This document shows positions 1 to 9,900 of a stretch of DNA of 64,000 nucleotides, in pieces (positions within the stretch are counted from its first letter, which is position 1; the number at the start of each line of letters is the position of its first letter). Made by a program: the position numbers and the translations under genes. The stretch comes from Streptomyces sp. NBC_01235. Lineage in GTDB: Bacteria > Actinomycetota > Actinomycetes > Streptomycetales > Streptomycetaceae. The stretch is from NCBI RefSeq assembly GCF_035989285.1, contig NZ_CP108513.1, positions 6,758,001-6,822,000 on the forward strand, written 5' to 3'. Under the pieces are notes generated by a model, which did not search any database, had not been told where the DNA came from, and saw only the letters and a program-made list of their open reading frames with translations.

Positions 1-255
1 GGAGACCCGGCGCTCGGTGGGAGGGGTTGCAGCGCTCATGGGGTCCATGGTTTCAGACCGGAAACCGGCCCGGCACATGGGTTTCACGGACTGGTCAGCC
101 GACAGAACATCAGAGTGAATCCGATCAAGAGCCCTTTCCGTTCGACGAGGGGCTCAAGACCACGTACACTCACACGTCGTTGGCCTTCAACAACCGCGCC
201 ACAACAGGTGCACACCGAGCACCCGGTCGGATGCGGTACGTTGGGGAACGCACAA
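1..255. other. Non-coding stretch upstream of tRNA-Trp
   Basis: No convincing gene is seen. Reading frames here run on through the tRNA gene and lack family resemblance. A weak promoter-like pair, TTCGAC at 141-146 and TACACT at 165-170 with an 18-nt spacer, could drive the tRNA, but the -35 match is poor. The stretch probably contains the end of the upstream transcription unit's untranslated region. Confidence 0.4.
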
Positions 256-328
256 AGGGTCGTAGCTCAATTGGTAGAGCACTGGTCTCCAAAACCAGCG
301 GTTGGGGGTTCAAGTCCCTCCGGCCCTG
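256..328 (+). tRNA. trpT: tRNA-Trp (anticodon CCA)
   Basis: A 73-nt cloverleaf can be folded. The acceptor arm AGGGTCG (256-262) pairs with CGGCCCT (321-327), followed by discriminator G328. The D-stem starts GCTC at 265. The anticodon stem CTGGT/ACCAG (282-286/294-298) encloses loop CTCCAAA with anticodon CCA at 289-291, and a T-arm with GGTTCAAGTCC follows. CCA is not encoded at the 3' end. It delivers tryptophan at UGG codons. It lies 116 nt upstream of secE, an arrangement familiar from streptomycetes. Confidence 0.97.
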
Positions 329-444
329 CTACACACACCATCACCAGGATGTGTGCGCAGCGCATGTACGTACAGCAGCAATGCATCGCCGTGCGGCTCA
401 GACCGGGCGCGGCACGGCCACGACCCGGGAACAGGTGAGGACGA

Positions 445-732
445 ATGGCGGACGCCGTGGGCTCCATCGACACGCCTGATGCCCAGGACGAGGTGCCTGA
501 GGCGCAGAAGAAGACCCGCAAGGGCGGCAAGCGCGCCAAGAAGGGCCCGCTGAAGCGTCTCGCGATCTTCTATCGCCAGATCGTCGCGGAGCTCCGCAAG
601 GTCGTATGGCCCACGCGAAGCCAGCTGACGACGTACACGACCGTGGTGATCGTCTTTGTCGTCATCATGATCGGCCTGGTGACCGTGATTGACTATGGAC
701 TCAGCCACGCCGCCAAGTACGTCTTCGGCTGA
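445..732 (+). CDS. secE: Preprotein translocase subunit SecE
   Basis: The 95-aa protein is the small membrane subunit of the SecYEG protein-conducting channel. The first ~35 residues are charged and Lys-rich ([18 protein letters not shown]). The amphipathic stretch with the signature [15 protein letters not shown] follows at about residues 50-65, then a single hydrophobic membrane segment ([16 protein letters not shown]). Single-span SecE of this length is normal for Gram-positive bacteria. The ATG start is preceded by a GAGGA-type ribosome-binding site. nusG lies 80 nt downstream beyond a hairpin, giving the classical secE-nusG pair. Confidence 0.97.
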   Translation: MADAVGSIDTPDAQDEVPEAQKKTRKGGKRAKKGPLKRLAIFYRQIVAELRKVVWPTRSQLTTYTTVVIVFVVIMIGLVTVIDYGLSHAAKYVFG

Positions 733-739
733 TCCGAGA

Positions 740-775
740 GCGAAGGGCGCCGAGGTATCCGGCGCCCCTTTCGCA
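740..775 (+). terminator. Hairpin in the secE-nusG spacer
   Basis: GGGCGCCG (745-752) pairs with CGGCGCCC (760-767) around a 7-nt loop, and an outer GCGAA/TTCGC pairing extends the stem. There is only a short T-run (CTTTCGC), so it may be a partial terminator, an attenuator or an RNA-processing site separating secE from nusG. Confidence 0.55.
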
Positions 776-812
776 TGTTCCACCCCTATGTATCCAGGAA
801 GAAGCAGCCACC

Positions 813-1676
813 GTGTCTGACCAGAACCTGAACGAGGACGTCGAGTCCGTGGACGACGAGCTCGACATCGTCGAGGGCGCGGACGATGACCTGGACGAGT
901 TCGAGGCTGCCGAGGCCGAGGCGGGCGAGCCCGCTGAGGAAGCCGCGCTCCACGTCGAGGACGAGGAAGCCGACGAGGACGTCGAGGACGAGGATGTCGT
1001 CGCCGAAGAGGATGTCGTCGCCGACGAGGCCGAGGAAGAAGAAGAGCCGGCCGAGCCCGTCGACCCCGTCGTCGCCCTGCGCGAGGAGCTGCGCACCCTC
1101 CCCGGCGAGTGGTACGTGATCCACACGTACGCCGGTTACGAGAACCGCGTGAAGACCAACCTGGAGCAGCGCGCCGTCTCGCTGAACGTCGAGGACTACA
1201 TCTTCCAGGCCGAGGTGCCGCAGGAAGAGGTCGTGCAGATCAAGAACGGCGACCGCAAGACCATCCGTCAGAACAAGCTGCCCGGCTACGTGCTGGTGCG
1301 CATGGACCTGACGAACGAGTCCTGGGGCGTCGTCCGCAACACCCCCGGCGTCACCGGCTTCGTGGGCAACGCCTACGACCCGTACCCGCTGACCCTGGAC
1401 GAGATCGTCAAGATGCTCGCCCCGGAGGCCGAGGAGAAGGCCGCCCGCGAGGCCGCCGAGGCCGAGGGCAAGCCCGCCCCGCAGCGCAAGGTCGAGGTCC
1501 AGGTGCTGGACTTCGAGGTCGGCGACTCGGTCACCGTCACCGACGGCCCGTTCGCCACGCTGCAGGCCACGATCAACGAGATCAACGCCGACTCGAAGAA
1601 GGTCAAGGGCCTCGTCGAGATCTTCGGCCGCGAGACCCCGGTCGAGCTCAGCTTCGACCAGATCCAGAAGAACTAG
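813..1676 (+). CDS. nusG: Transcription termination/antitermination protein NusG
   Basis: The 287-aa NusG binds the RNA polymerase clamp and modulates elongation, Rho termination and transcription-translation coupling. About the first 90 residues are an acidic Asp/Glu-rich extension, which lengthens it well beyond the ~180-aa E. coli protein and is typical of actinobacteria. The NGN domain then begins at [18 protein letters not shown] and contains [10 protein letters not shown], and a C-terminal KOW domain contains [17 protein letters not shown]. The GTG start gives MSDQNLNED, with an AGGAAGAAG-type site upstream. A terminator-like hairpin follows and separates it from rplK. Confidence 0.97.
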   Translation: MSDQNLNEDVESVDDELDIVEGADDDLDEFEAAEAEAGEPAEEAALHVEDEEADEDVEDEDVVAEEDVVADEAEEEEEPAEPVDPVVALREELRTLPGEWYVIHTYAGYENRVKTNLEQRAVSLNVEDYIFQAEVPQEEVVQIKNGDRKTIRQNKLPGYVLVRMDLTNESWGVVRNTPGVTGFVGNAYDPYPLTLDEIVKMLAPEAEEKAAREAAEAEGKPAPQRKVEVQVLDFEVGDSVTVTDGPFATLQATINEINADSKKVKGLVEIFGRETPVELSFDQIQKN

Positions 1677-1702
1677 CACCTTCTGGAAGACAAGCCTCCG
1701 AC

Positions 1703-1747
1703 CAGGTCAGGTGGCCGCTCGCGCGGTGCCTGACCTGCTCGGTTTTT
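1703..1747 (+). terminator. Terminator after nusG
   Basis: CAGGTCAGG (1703-1711) pairs with CCTGACCTG (1729-1737), with further inner pairing GCCGC/GCGGT. It is followed within a few bases by TTTTT at 1743-1747. This is a credible intrinsic terminator between nusG and rplK. Confidence 0.75.
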
Positions 1748-1773
1748 GGCCGCGCATGGATACCCGTTATCGT
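1746..1773 (+). promoter_or_regulatory. Candidate rplKA promoter
   Basis: TTGGCC (1746-1751) and TATCGT (1768-1773) are spaced by 16 nt, a plausible housekeeping-sigma promoter just downstream of the nusG terminator and about 70 nt before the rplK start. The -10 match is moderate. Confidence 0.4.
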
Positions 1774-1845
1774 TGTGCGGTATGCCTCCATCCGGATCAT
1801 CCGGACCGGAGGCTGAAAAACTCTCACTAGGACCCGGAGAGAGCA

Positions 1846-2280
1846 ATGCCTCCCAAGAAGAAGAAGGTCACGGGGCTCATCAAGCTCCAGATCAACGCCG
1901 GTGCGGCGAACCCGGCCCCGCCGGTCGGCCCCGCGCTCGGCCAGCACGGCGTCAACATCATGGAGTTCTGCAAGGCCTACAACGCCGCGACCGAGTCGCA
2001 GCGTGGCTGGGTGATCCCGGTGGAGATCACGGTCTACGAGGACCGCTCCTTCACCTTCGTCACCAAGACGCCGCCGGCCGCGAAGATGATCCTCAAGGCC
2101 GCCGGTGTCGAGAAGGGCTCGGGCGAGCCGCACAAGACCAAGGTCGCCAAGATCACCGAGGCGCAGGTCCGTGAGATCGCCACGACCAAGCTGCCCGACC
2201 TGAACGCCAACGACCTGGACGCCGCGTCGAAGATCATCGCCGGCACCGCCCGTTCCATGGGCATCACCGTCGAGGGCTGA
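1846..2280 (+). CDS. rplK: 50S ribosomal protein L11
   Basis: The 144-aa protein is full length for L11, which binds 23S rRNA at the GTPase-associated centre and is needed for RelA-type stringent signalling and thiopeptide sensitivity. The N-terminal domain has the proline-rich [17 protein letters not shown] motif. The C-terminal rRNA-binding domain contains [14 protein letters not shown] and ends [15 protein letters not shown]. The ATG has a strong GGAGAG site (cccggagagagca). It precedes rplA by 81 nt. Confidence 0.98.
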
Positions 2281-2361
2281 CCTCACCCCCCGTACCAAGC
2301 AGAAGTGTGGAAGGGCCTGCTCGGCCCGTACCACGACTCCTCAGAATCACCAGGAGCAGTA

Positions 2362-3087
2362 GTGAGCAAGCGCAGCAAGTCTCTCCGCGCTGCGGACGCC
2401 AAGATCGACCGGGAGAAGCTCTACGCCCCGCTCGAGGCCGTCCGTCTCGCCAAGGAGACCTCCACGAGCAAGTACGACGGCACCGTCGAGGTCGCCTTCC
2501 GCCTGGGTGTCGACCCGCGCAAGGCCGACCAGATGGTCCGTGGCACCGTGAACCTGCCGCACGGCACCGGCAAGACCGCCCGGGTCCTGGTCTTCGCGAC
2601 CGGTGACCGTGCAGCGGCCGCGGAGGCCGCGGGCGCCGACATCGTCGGCTCCGACGAACTGATCGACGAGGTCGCGAAGGGCCGTCTGGACTTCGACGCC
2701 GTCGTCGCCACGCCGGACCTCATGGGCAAGGTCGGCCGCCTCGGCCGCGTGCTCGGTCCGCGTGGTCTGATGCCGAACCCGAAGACCGGCACCGTCACCC
2801 CCGACGTGGCCAAGGCCGTCACGGAGATCAAGGGCGGCAAGATCGAGTTCCGCGTCGACAAGCACTCGAACCTGCACTTCATCATCGGCAAGGTGTCCTT
2901 CGACGACACCAAGCTGGTGGAGAACTACGGCGCGGCCCTGGAGGAGATCCTCCGTCTGAAGCCGTCCGCCGCCAAGGGTCGTTACATCAAGAAGGCCGCG
3001 ATCAGCACCACGGTCGGCCCCGGCATTCCGGTCGACTCGAACCGCACCCGGAACCTCCTCGTCGAGGAGGACCCGGCCGCGGTCTGA
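2362..3087 (+). CDS. rplA: 50S ribosomal protein L1
   Basis: The 241-aa L1 forms the mobile L1 stalk at the E site and in many bacteria autoregulates the L11-L1 mRNA. The start was set at GTG 2362 ([14 protein letters not shown]), which has CAGGAG just upstream, rather than at an in-frame ATG further upstream, because family members begin at this point. The hallmark [19 protein letters not shown] is present around residue 130. The C-terminus matches normal length. A strong terminator follows. Confidence 0.97.
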   Translation: MSKRSKSLRAADAKIDREKLYAPLEAVRLAKETSTSKYDGTVEVAFRLGVDPRKADQMVRGTVNLPHGTGKTARVLVFATGDRAAAAEAAGADIVGSDELIDEVAKGRLDFDAVVATPDLMGKVGRLGRVLGPRGLMPNPKTGTVTPDVAKAVTEIKGGKIEFRVDKHSNLHFIIGKVSFDDTKLVENYGAALEEILRLKPSAAKGRYIKKAAISTTVGPGIPVDSNRTRNLLVEEDPAAV

Positions 3088-3112
3088 ACCTGACGGTTCG
3101 CCTCAAGCCGGC

Positions 3113-3155
3113 GACGAGCCCCGCAACCTTTCGAGGTGCGGGGCTCGTCCCTTTT
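3113..3155 (+). terminator. Terminator after rplA
   Basis: A perfect 13-bp stem, GACGAGCCCCGCA (3113-3125) with TGCGGGGCTCGTC (3137-3149), is followed by CCTTTTG. It ends the rplKA unit before the lipoprotein genes. Confidence 0.9.
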
Positions 3156-3218
3156 GTCGTACCGCTGTCAGTGCTGTGCGTTAGCGTGCAGACACGGGAA
3201 TCCTTGGGGGTGGGGCGA

Positions 3219-4130
3219 ATGAAGCGTGCGACCGTGCGCCGCGCGAGTCTGTCGATCGTTGGGATGACGCTGTTCGTGGGGGTGACCGCCTGCGGTTCGG
3301 GGGGATCCGGCGGCTCGGGCGGCTCGGGCGGCTCCGACAAGGGCGGGGACGGCAGCCCGCGGCTCAGCCCCATAGCGGCCCTGCGCACCGCCGAGAAGTC
3401 CACCGACGGCGCCGAGTCCGCGAAGGTCGAGTCGACCACGACCATGGGCTCGGTGATGTCGATGACCGCCGACGGTGCCCTCGGCTGGGGCGACGGCCTC
3501 ACCGGCACCCTCACCATCACGTACACCGGCGGCACCATGGCCGACACGATGCGCCAGATGGGCACCACGTCGATGGAGGCCCGCTACCTGCCCGACGCCT
3601 ACTACGCCAGGATGGGCGACACCTTCGCCACGCAGGCCGGCGGCAGACACTGGATCAAGTACGCGTACGACGACCTGGAGAGCCTCGGCGGCAGCTCCGG
3701 CGCGTATCTGAAGGACCAGATGCAGAACACCACCCCGAACCAGTCGGTGAAGCTTCTGCTGGCCTCCGGGGACGTGCGGGAGGTCGGCGAGGAGAAGGTG
3801 CGCGGCCGGCACACCACGCACTACTCGGGGACGCTCGAGGTGGCCGACCTCGCCGAGAAGAACTCCAGCCTCACCCGCAGCCAGCTCGACGACCTGAAGA
3901 AGACGCTGGAGCAGGCCGGCGTCACCACCGAGACCGTCGACATCTGGGTCGACGACCGGGACCTGCTGGTCAAGAAGATCGAGAAGGGCGAGACCTCGGC
4001 GGGCGCCTACTCCCAGACCGCGTACTACACCGACTACGGCACCAAGGTCTCCGCGCAGGTGCCCCCGGCGAGCGACACCGCCAACTTCACGGAGCTGGTC
4101 AAGCAGCAGGGGGCGGGCACCGGCTCATAA
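3219..4130 (+). CDS. Putative lipoprotein, LppX/LprG-like fold (paralogue 1)
   Basis: The 303-aa protein is secreted and lipid anchored. It has a basic n-region (MKRATVRR), a hydrophobic core and a lipobox VTAC, followed by a Gly/Ser-rich linker (GSGGSGGSGGSGG). The mature domain has alternating strands and the phrases RHTTHYSGTLEV and VPPASDTANF. Size and topology resemble the LppX/LprAFG-type lipid-binding lipoproteins of actinobacteria, but I infer that from pattern only. The start was placed at ATG 3219 because the signal peptide begins there. It is paralogous to the next gene, and the pair splits rplKA from rplJL. Confidence 0.8.
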   Translation: MKRATVRRASLSIVGMTLFVGVTACGSGGSGGSGGSGGSDKGGDGSPRLSPIAALRTAEKSTDGAESAKVESTTTMGSVMSMTADGALGWGDGLTGTLTITYTGGTMADTMRQMGTTSMEARYLPDAYYARMGDTFATQAGGRHWIKYAYDDLESLGGSSGAYLKDQMQNTTPNQSVKLLLASGDVREVGEEKVRGRHTTHYSGTLEVADLAEKNSSLTRSQLDDLKKTLEQAGVTTETVDIWVDDRDLLVKKIEKGETSAGAYSQTAYYTDYGTKVSAQVPPASDTANFTELVKQQGAGTGS

Positions 4131-4222
4131 TTCACGGGACCTCCCCCATCCCTCTGGGATACCTTCACGGTCTTGCTGTGCATCGACCATGTGTTCTCTG
4201 TATGGGGTTCTGGGGGAATCGG

Positions 4223-5038
4223 ATGAGGTCTTCCGTAGGCGTTCTCGGGCTGTCCGCACTGCTCGTCGCCGGGTGCGGGGCGGTCGGCGGCACGGAGAGC
4301 GGGGGTGACTCGGCGGCCGCGGCCGCCGTCACCCGGGCCGCGGAGAAGGCGGAGCAGCCCCTGTCCCTGCGTTACCGCATGACGGGCCGGACACCGGAGG
4401 AGGGCCGGATCAAGGCCGAGGCCGCCATCGGCACTAAGCCGCCTGTCATGAGCCTGAAGTCCACCGTGCTCAGCGGCCCGGATCAGGGCACGGGCGAGTT
4501 CCGGCTGGTCGGCGGCGTGCTGTACGTCGGCAGCGACGAGGCCAACGAGGACGGCAAGCACTGGGTCAAGTTCGGGGCGCCGGGCGCCCCCCTGAACGGC
4601 CTCAAGGTCGACACCAGCACGGCAGCCGACAAGGTTCGCGACAACCCCTCCCACGAGAGCGGCTTCCTCGCCGCGGCCGACGACCTGAAGAAGGCCGGCA
4701 CCGAGACCGTCGAGGGTGTCCGCACCACCCACTACACGGGCACCGCCACCGTCGACGACATCCGCGCCGCCTACAAGAAGGACGACAACAGCGTCCGGCA
4801 GCGGACCGAGAAGAGCCTCGCGCAGTACGAGAAGCTGGGCGTGGACGAGCTCACCATGGACCTGTGGGTCGACGCCGAGGACCGTACGCGCCAGCTGCGC
4901 ATGCGGGGCTTCGGGCGGCACGGCGAGCTCGACCTCACCATCACCTTCCTCGACTTCGGCAAGCCCGTGACCGTGAAGGTGCCGCCCGCCTCCGACACCG
5001 TGGACATGGCCAAGGAGCTGAAGAAGGCCCGGGGCTGA
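4223..5038 (+). CDS. Putative lipoprotein, LppX/LprG-like fold (paralogue 2)
   Basis: The 271-aa lipoprotein has a short signal peptide (MRSSVGVLGLSALLVAGC) with lipobox LVAGC. The mature part aligns by eye with the preceding gene product: VRTTHYTGTATVDDI matches RHTTHYSGTLEVADL, and VKVPPASDTVDM matches AQVPPASDTANF near the C-terminus. Both therefore descend from one duplicated gene. ATG 4223 has GGGGGAATCGG upstream and is preferred over the in-frame ATG 45 nt earlier. Its function is unknown. A role in envelope lipid or ligand binding is inference. Confidence 0.8.
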   Translation: MRSSVGVLGLSALLVAGCGAVGGTESGGDSAAAAAVTRAAEKAEQPLSLRYRMTGRTPEEGRIKAEAAIGTKPPVMSLKSTVLSGPDQGTGEFRLVGGVLYVGSDEANEDGKHWVKFGAPGAPLNGLKVDTSTAADKVRDNPSHESGFLAAADDLKKAGTETVEGVRTTHYTGTATVDDIRAAYKKDDNSVRQRTEKSLAQYEKLGVDELTMDLWVDAEDRTRQLRMRGFGRHGELDLTITFLDFGKPVTVKVPPASDTVDMAKELKKARG

Positions 5039-5066
5039 GCCGGCATCGGGCCCCGTCCGGGCGGAT

Positions 5067-5096
5067 TTGCCTGACGGCGACCCGTTCACGTACGCT
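5067..5096 (+). promoter_or_regulatory. rplJL promoter candidate
   Basis: TTGCCT (5067-5072) and TACGCT (5091-5096) are 18 nt apart, close to the Streptomyces vegetative consensus. This places a long (~230 nt) leader before rplJ. Confidence 0.6.
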
Positions 5097-5099
5097 CCT

Positions 5100-5331
5100 A
5101 CAGAAGCCAAAGACCGCTGGTCGTTGCCGTGCGCTCGCGAGAGGGTGCGGTGGCCGAAGGATCCGCTGCAATGCGGACGACCCGCGCAGGTGACACTGGA
5201 TGCGCTCCCGGACAGATTCCGCTCACGGAATTCGCTCGGTGGAGCTACGCCCCGTGCGCTTGCGCCGGGGCGTTTCGTTTGTCCCAGCCCCTTCTGAGCG
5301 GTCCTCATCACCCGGAAGGAGGCCGACGCTC
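5100..5331 (+). promoter_or_regulatory. rplJ leader (L10-leader-type regulatory RNA)
   Basis: Between the candidate promoter and rplJ lies a structured leader. At its 3' part ACGCCCCG (5247-5254) and CGGGGCGT (5266-5273) form a hairpin with an inner GCGC/GCGC pairing, followed by TTCGTTT, which looks like an attenuator. L10(L12)4 autoregulation through an upstream leader is established in other bacteria. Its operation here is inferred from position and structure. Confidence 0.6.
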
Positions 5332-5862
5332 ATGGCAAGGCCCGACAAGGCTGCCGCGGTAGCCGAGCTGACGGACGCGTTCCGCAGCTCGAACGCCGCC
5401 GTGCTGACCGAGTACCGGGGTCTCACCGTGGCGCAGCTCAAGACGCTGCGTCGTTCGCTCGGTGAGAACGCCCAGTACGCCGTGGTGAAGAACACGCTGA
5501 CCAAGATTGCGGCCAACGAGGCCGGGATCGACACGCTCGACGACCTGTTCAACGGTCCGACGGCGGTCGCCTTCGTCACCGGTGACCCGGTGGAGTCGGC
5601 GAAGGGTCTTCGTGACTTCGCCAAGGACAACCCGAACCTCGTCATCAAGGGCGGCGTCCTTGACGGCAAGGCGATGTCCGCCGACGACATCAAGAAGCTT
5701 GCGGACCTCGAGTCCCGCGAGGTTCTGCTCGCCAAGCTGGCGGGTGCGCTGAAGGCCAAGCAGTCTCAGGCTGCCGCGGTCTTCCAGGCCCTGCCCTCGA
5801 AGCTCGTCCGCACCGTGGACGCGCTTCGCGAGAAGCAGGCCGAGCAGGGCGGTGCCGAGTAA
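5332..5862 (+). CDS. rplJ: 50S ribosomal protein L10
   Basis: The 176-aa L10 anchors L7/L12 dimers to the ribosome stalk. ATG 5332 follows an excellent GGAAGGAGG and gives [13 protein letters not shown]. The frame is open further upstream but lacks homology. The N-terminal rRNA-binding domain includes [17 protein letters not shown] and [15 protein letters not shown]. The C-terminal helix that binds L12 is [20 protein letters not shown]. It is co-transcribed with rplL 117 nt downstream. Confidence 0.98.
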   Translation: MARPDKAAAVAELTDAFRSSNAAVLTEYRGLTVAQLKTLRRSLGENAQYAVVKNTLTKIAANEAGIDTLDDLFNGPTAVAFVTGDPVESAKGLRDFAKDNPNLVIKGGVLDGKAMSADDIKKLADLESREVLLAKLAGALKAKQSQAAAVFQALPSKLVRTVDALREKQAEQGGAE

Positions 5863-5979
5863 TTCGGCTCGCACATTGACCGCAGCCGCCTGATGCGGCC
5901 GTGGTCGACGCGGGCCGAACGTACGCCCGCCGACATGTACATCACGGCACCAGCCGATTAAGTGGAAGGATCGCCCAAC

Positions 5980-6369
5980 ATGGCGACGAAGCTGTCCCAG
6001 GAAGAGCTGCTCGCGCAGTTCGAGAACCTCACCCTCATCGAGCTCGCTGAGTTCGTCAAGGCGTTCGAGGAGAAGTTCGACGTCACCGCTGCCGCCCCGG
6101 TCGCCGTTGCCGGTATCGCGGGCCCGGGTGCCCCGGCCGCCGAGGCCGTCGAGGAGCAGGACGAGTTCGACGTCATCCTCACGGGTGCCGGCGAGAAGAA
6201 GATCCAGGTCATCAAGGTCGTGCGTGAGCTGACCTCCCTGGGTCTGAAGGAGGCCAAGGACCTCGTGGACGGCGCCCCGAAGCCCGTCCTCGAGAAGGTC
6301 GCCAAGGAGGCCGCCGAGAAGGCTGCCGAGTCCCTCAAGGGCGCCGGCGCCTCCGTCGAGGTCAAGTAA
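5980..6369 (+). CDS. rplL: 50S ribosomal protein L7/L12
   Basis: The 129-aa stalk protein recruits translational GTPases. The N-terminal dimerisation domain ([20 protein letters not shown]) is followed by an Ala/Pro-rich hinge around residues 38-55. The C-terminal domain carries the conserved [20 protein letters not shown] helix that contacts EF-G and EF-Tu. ATG 5980 has GGAAGGA upstream, and the in-frame start 18 nt earlier would overlap that site. A 16-bp hairpin follows before rpoB. Confidence 0.98.
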   Translation: MATKLSQEELLAQFENLTLIELAEFVKAFEEKFDVTAAAPVAVAGIAGPGAPAAEAVEEQDEFDVILTGAGEKKIQVIKVVRELTSLGLKEAKDLVDGAPKPVLEKVAKEAAEKAAESLKGAGASVEVK

Positions 6370-6441
6370 CACCATCGCGGTCGGCGACGACCGTACGCGA
6401 AGGCTGAATTCAGTCCCTCCGGGGCTGTAACGCCCACGCAC

Positions 6442-6477
6442 CGAAGAGCGATCATCCATCTGGGTGGTCGCTCTTCG
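6442..6477 (+). terminator. Hairpin in the rplL-rpoB spacer
   Basis: CGAAGAGCGA (6442-6451) pairs with TCGCTCTTCG (6468-6477), and the inner TCATCC/GGGTGG continues the helix with wobble pairs to a total of about 16 bp and a 4-nt loop. The T-tract is weak. By analogy with other bacteria it may be a leaky attenuator or a processing site that sets the ratio of L12 to RNA polymerase. Confidence 0.65.
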
Positions 6478-6947
6478 TCGTTCCTGGGGGCGCGGCCACG
6501 GTTGCCTTGTACCCGTGTGAGCGGGGGGTATGGTGATCTTCGTAGTGTCTCCGAGCGCCCCGGTTCGCGCAGGGGGGCCTTGACGAACCGCACGCAGCGC
6601 GCAATTCTCAGGACGCGTCGTCACAAGGATCCGAATCCGAGGCATGGATCGGCGACGAAGAGGGCAGTATCACCGTGCGTTGAGAGCTAGCAGACCGAGG
6701 GCGTTGAGAACCACGAGGGTCTCGAGAAACCCGCACTGGACATCAGTGTGCCAAGTGGCTACACTGACCCTTTGCGCTGCCTGTTAGCTGTCCCCTGCCC
6801 GTCACCAGGGGCATGCCCTCACTTGAGCCCGGACGACCAGACCTCCCTGACCTGGCCCTTTGGCCAGATCCGGAAAGCTGTCTCTGTGCACAGGATTGAG
6901 GGGCCGGTACGCGCGTAGTGAGTCCGAGCCCTCGGAAGGACCCCCTC
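6478..6947 (+). promoter_or_regulatory. rpoBC promoter and leader
   Basis: This 470-nt stretch has no gene I can support. A good promoter, TGGACA (6737-6742) with a 17-nt spacer and TACACT (6760-6765), leaves a leader of about 180 nt before the rpoB start codon. rpoBC may therefore be transcribed independently as well as by read-through from rplJL. Confidence 0.6.
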
Positions 6948-9900
6948 TTGGCCGCCTCGCGCAACGCCTCGACCGCGAATACGAACAACGCTGCCAGCAC
7001 CGCCCCGCTGCGCATCTCCTTTGCAAAGATCAAGGAGCCCCTCGAGGTTCCCAACCTGCTCGCGTTGCAGACCGAGAGCTTTGACTGGCTGCTCGGGAAC
7101 GCCGCCTGGCAGAGTCGGGTCGAGGCGGCTCTGGAGTCGGGTCAGGACGTCCCCACGAAGTCCGGTCTGGAGGAGATCTTCGAGGAGATCTCCCCGATCG
7201 AGGACTTCTCCGGGTCGATGTCGCTGACCTTCCGCGACCACCGTTTCGAGCCGCCTAAGAACAGCATCGACGAGTGCAAGGACCGTGACTTCACGTACGC
7301 GGCCCCGCTCTTCGTGACGGCCGAGTTCACGAACAACGAGACCGGCGAGATCAAGTCCCAGACGGTCTTCATGGGCGACTTCCCGCTCATGACGAACAAG
7401 GGCACCTTCGTCATCAACGGCACCGAGCGTGTCGTGGTGTCGCAGCTGGTCCGTTCGCCGGGTGTCTACTTCGACTCCTCCATCGACAAGACGTCCGACA
7501 AGGACATCTTCTCGGCCAAGATCATCCCGTCCCGGGGTGCCTGGCTGGAGATGGAGATCGACAAGCGCGACATGGTCGGTGTCCGTATCGACCGCAAGCG
7601 CAAGCAGTCCGTCACCGTTCTCCTGAAGGCTCTCGGCTGGACCACCGAGCAGATCCTCGAGGAGTTCGGCGAGTACGAGTCCATGCGCGCCACCCTGGAG
7701 AAGGACCACACCCAGGGCCAGGACGACGCGCTGCTCGACATCTACCGCAAGCTGCGTCCGGGCGAGCCCCCCACGCGTGAGGCCGCGCAGACGCTGCTCG
7801 AGAACCTCTACTTCAACCCGAAGCGCTACGACCTCGCCAAGGTCGGCCGCTACAAGGTCAACAAGAAGCTGGCCGCGGACGCTCCGCTGGACGCCGGTGT
7901 CCTGACCGTCGAGGACGTCATCTCGACGATCAAGTACCTGGTCAAGCTGCACGCGGGCGAGACCGAGACGGTCGGGGACAACGGTCAGACGATCGTCGTC
8001 GAGACCGACGACATCGACCACTTCGGCAACCGTCGTCTGCGCAGTGTCGGCGAGCTCATCCAGAACCAGGTCCGTACGGGTCTGGCGCGTATGGAGCGTG
8101 TCGTCCGCGAGCGGATGACGACTCAGGACGTCGAGGCGATCACGCCGCAGACCCTGATCAACATCCGGCCGGTCGTCGCCTCCATCAAGGAGTTCTTCGG
8201 CACCAGCCAGCTGTCGCAGTTCATGGACCAGAACAACCCGCTGTCGGGTCTCACCCACAAGCGCCGTCTGTCGGCGCTCGGCCCGGGTGGTCTCTCCCGT
8301 GAGCGGGCCGGCTTCGAGGTCCGTGACGTGCACCCGTCCCACTACGGACGCATGTGCCCGATCGAGACCCCTGAAGGCCCGAACATCGGTCTGATCGGTT
8401 CGCTCGCCTCGTACGGGCGCGTCAACGCGTTCGGTTTCGTGGAGACGCCCTACCGCCGGGTCACCGACGGTGTCGTCACCGACGAGGTCGACTACCTGAC
8501 GGCCGACGAAGAGGACCGGTTCGTCATCGCGCAGGCCAACGCCACGCTCGACGACGACCTGCGCTTCACCGAGAACCGCGTCCTGGTCCGCCGTCGTGGC
8601 GGCGAGGTCGACTACGTCCCCGGTGACGACGTGGACTACATGGACGTCTCCCCGCGCCAGATGGTGTCGGTCGCGACGGCCATGATCCCGTTCCTCGAGC
8701 ACGACGACGCCAACCGTGCCCTCATGGGCGCGAACATGATGCGTCAGGCCGTGCCGCTCATCAAGAGCGAGTCCCCGCTCGTCGGCACCGGCATGGAGTA
8801 CCGCTCCGCCGTCGACGCCGGCGACGTGGTCAAGGCCGAGAAGGCGGGTGTGGTCCAGGAGGTCTCCGCGGACTACATCACCACCACCAACGACGACGGC
8901 ACGTACATCACGTACCGCCTGGCCAAGTTCGCCCGTTCCAACCAGGGCACCTCGGTCAACCAGAAGGTCATCGTCAACGAGGGCGACCGGATCATCGAGG
9001 GCCAGGTCCTGGCCGACGGTCCGGCCACCGAGAACGGCGAGATGGCGCTGGGCAAGAACCTGCTCGTGGCGTTCATGCCGTGGGAGGGTCACAACTACGA
9101 GGACGCGATCATCCTGTCGCAGCGCCTCGTGCAGGACGACGTCCTCTCCTCGATCCACATCGAGGAGCACGAGGTCGACGCCCGTGACACCAAGCTCGGC
9201 CCCGAGGAGATCACCCGGGACATCCCGAACGTCTCCGAGGAGGTCCTCGCCGACCTCGACGAGCGCGGCATCATCCGCATCGGTGCCGAGGTCGTCGCCG
9301 GTGACATCCTGGTCGGCAAGGTCACGCCCAAGGGTGAGACCGAGCTGACGCCGGAGGAGCGCCTGCTGCGCGCGATCTTCGGTGAGAAGGCCCGTGAGGT
9401 CCGTGACACCTCGCTGAAGGTGCCGCACGGCGAGATCGGCAAGGTCATCGGCGTCCGCGTCTTCGACCGTGAAGAGGGCGACGAGCTGCCGCCGGGCGTG
9501 AACCAGCTGGTCCGCGTCTACGTGGCGCAGAAGCGCAAGATCACGGACGGTGACAAGCTCGCCGGCCGCCACGGCAACAAGGGTGTCATCTCGAAGATCC
9601 TTCCGATCGAGGACATGCCGTTCCTCGAGGACGGAACTCCGGTCGACATCATCCTCAACCCGCTCGGCGTGCCGTCCCGAATGAACCCGGGACAGGTGCT
9701 GGAGATCCACCTCGGCTGGCTCGCCAGCCGCGGCTGGGACGTCTCCGGGCTCGGCGAGGACTGGGCGCAGCGCCTGCAGGTCATCGGTGCCGACCAGGTC
9801 GCCCCGGGCACCAACGTCGCCACCCCGGTGTTCGACGGTGCGCGTGAGGACGAGCTCGCGGGTCTGCTGAACCACACCATCCCGAACCGCGACGGCGAGC

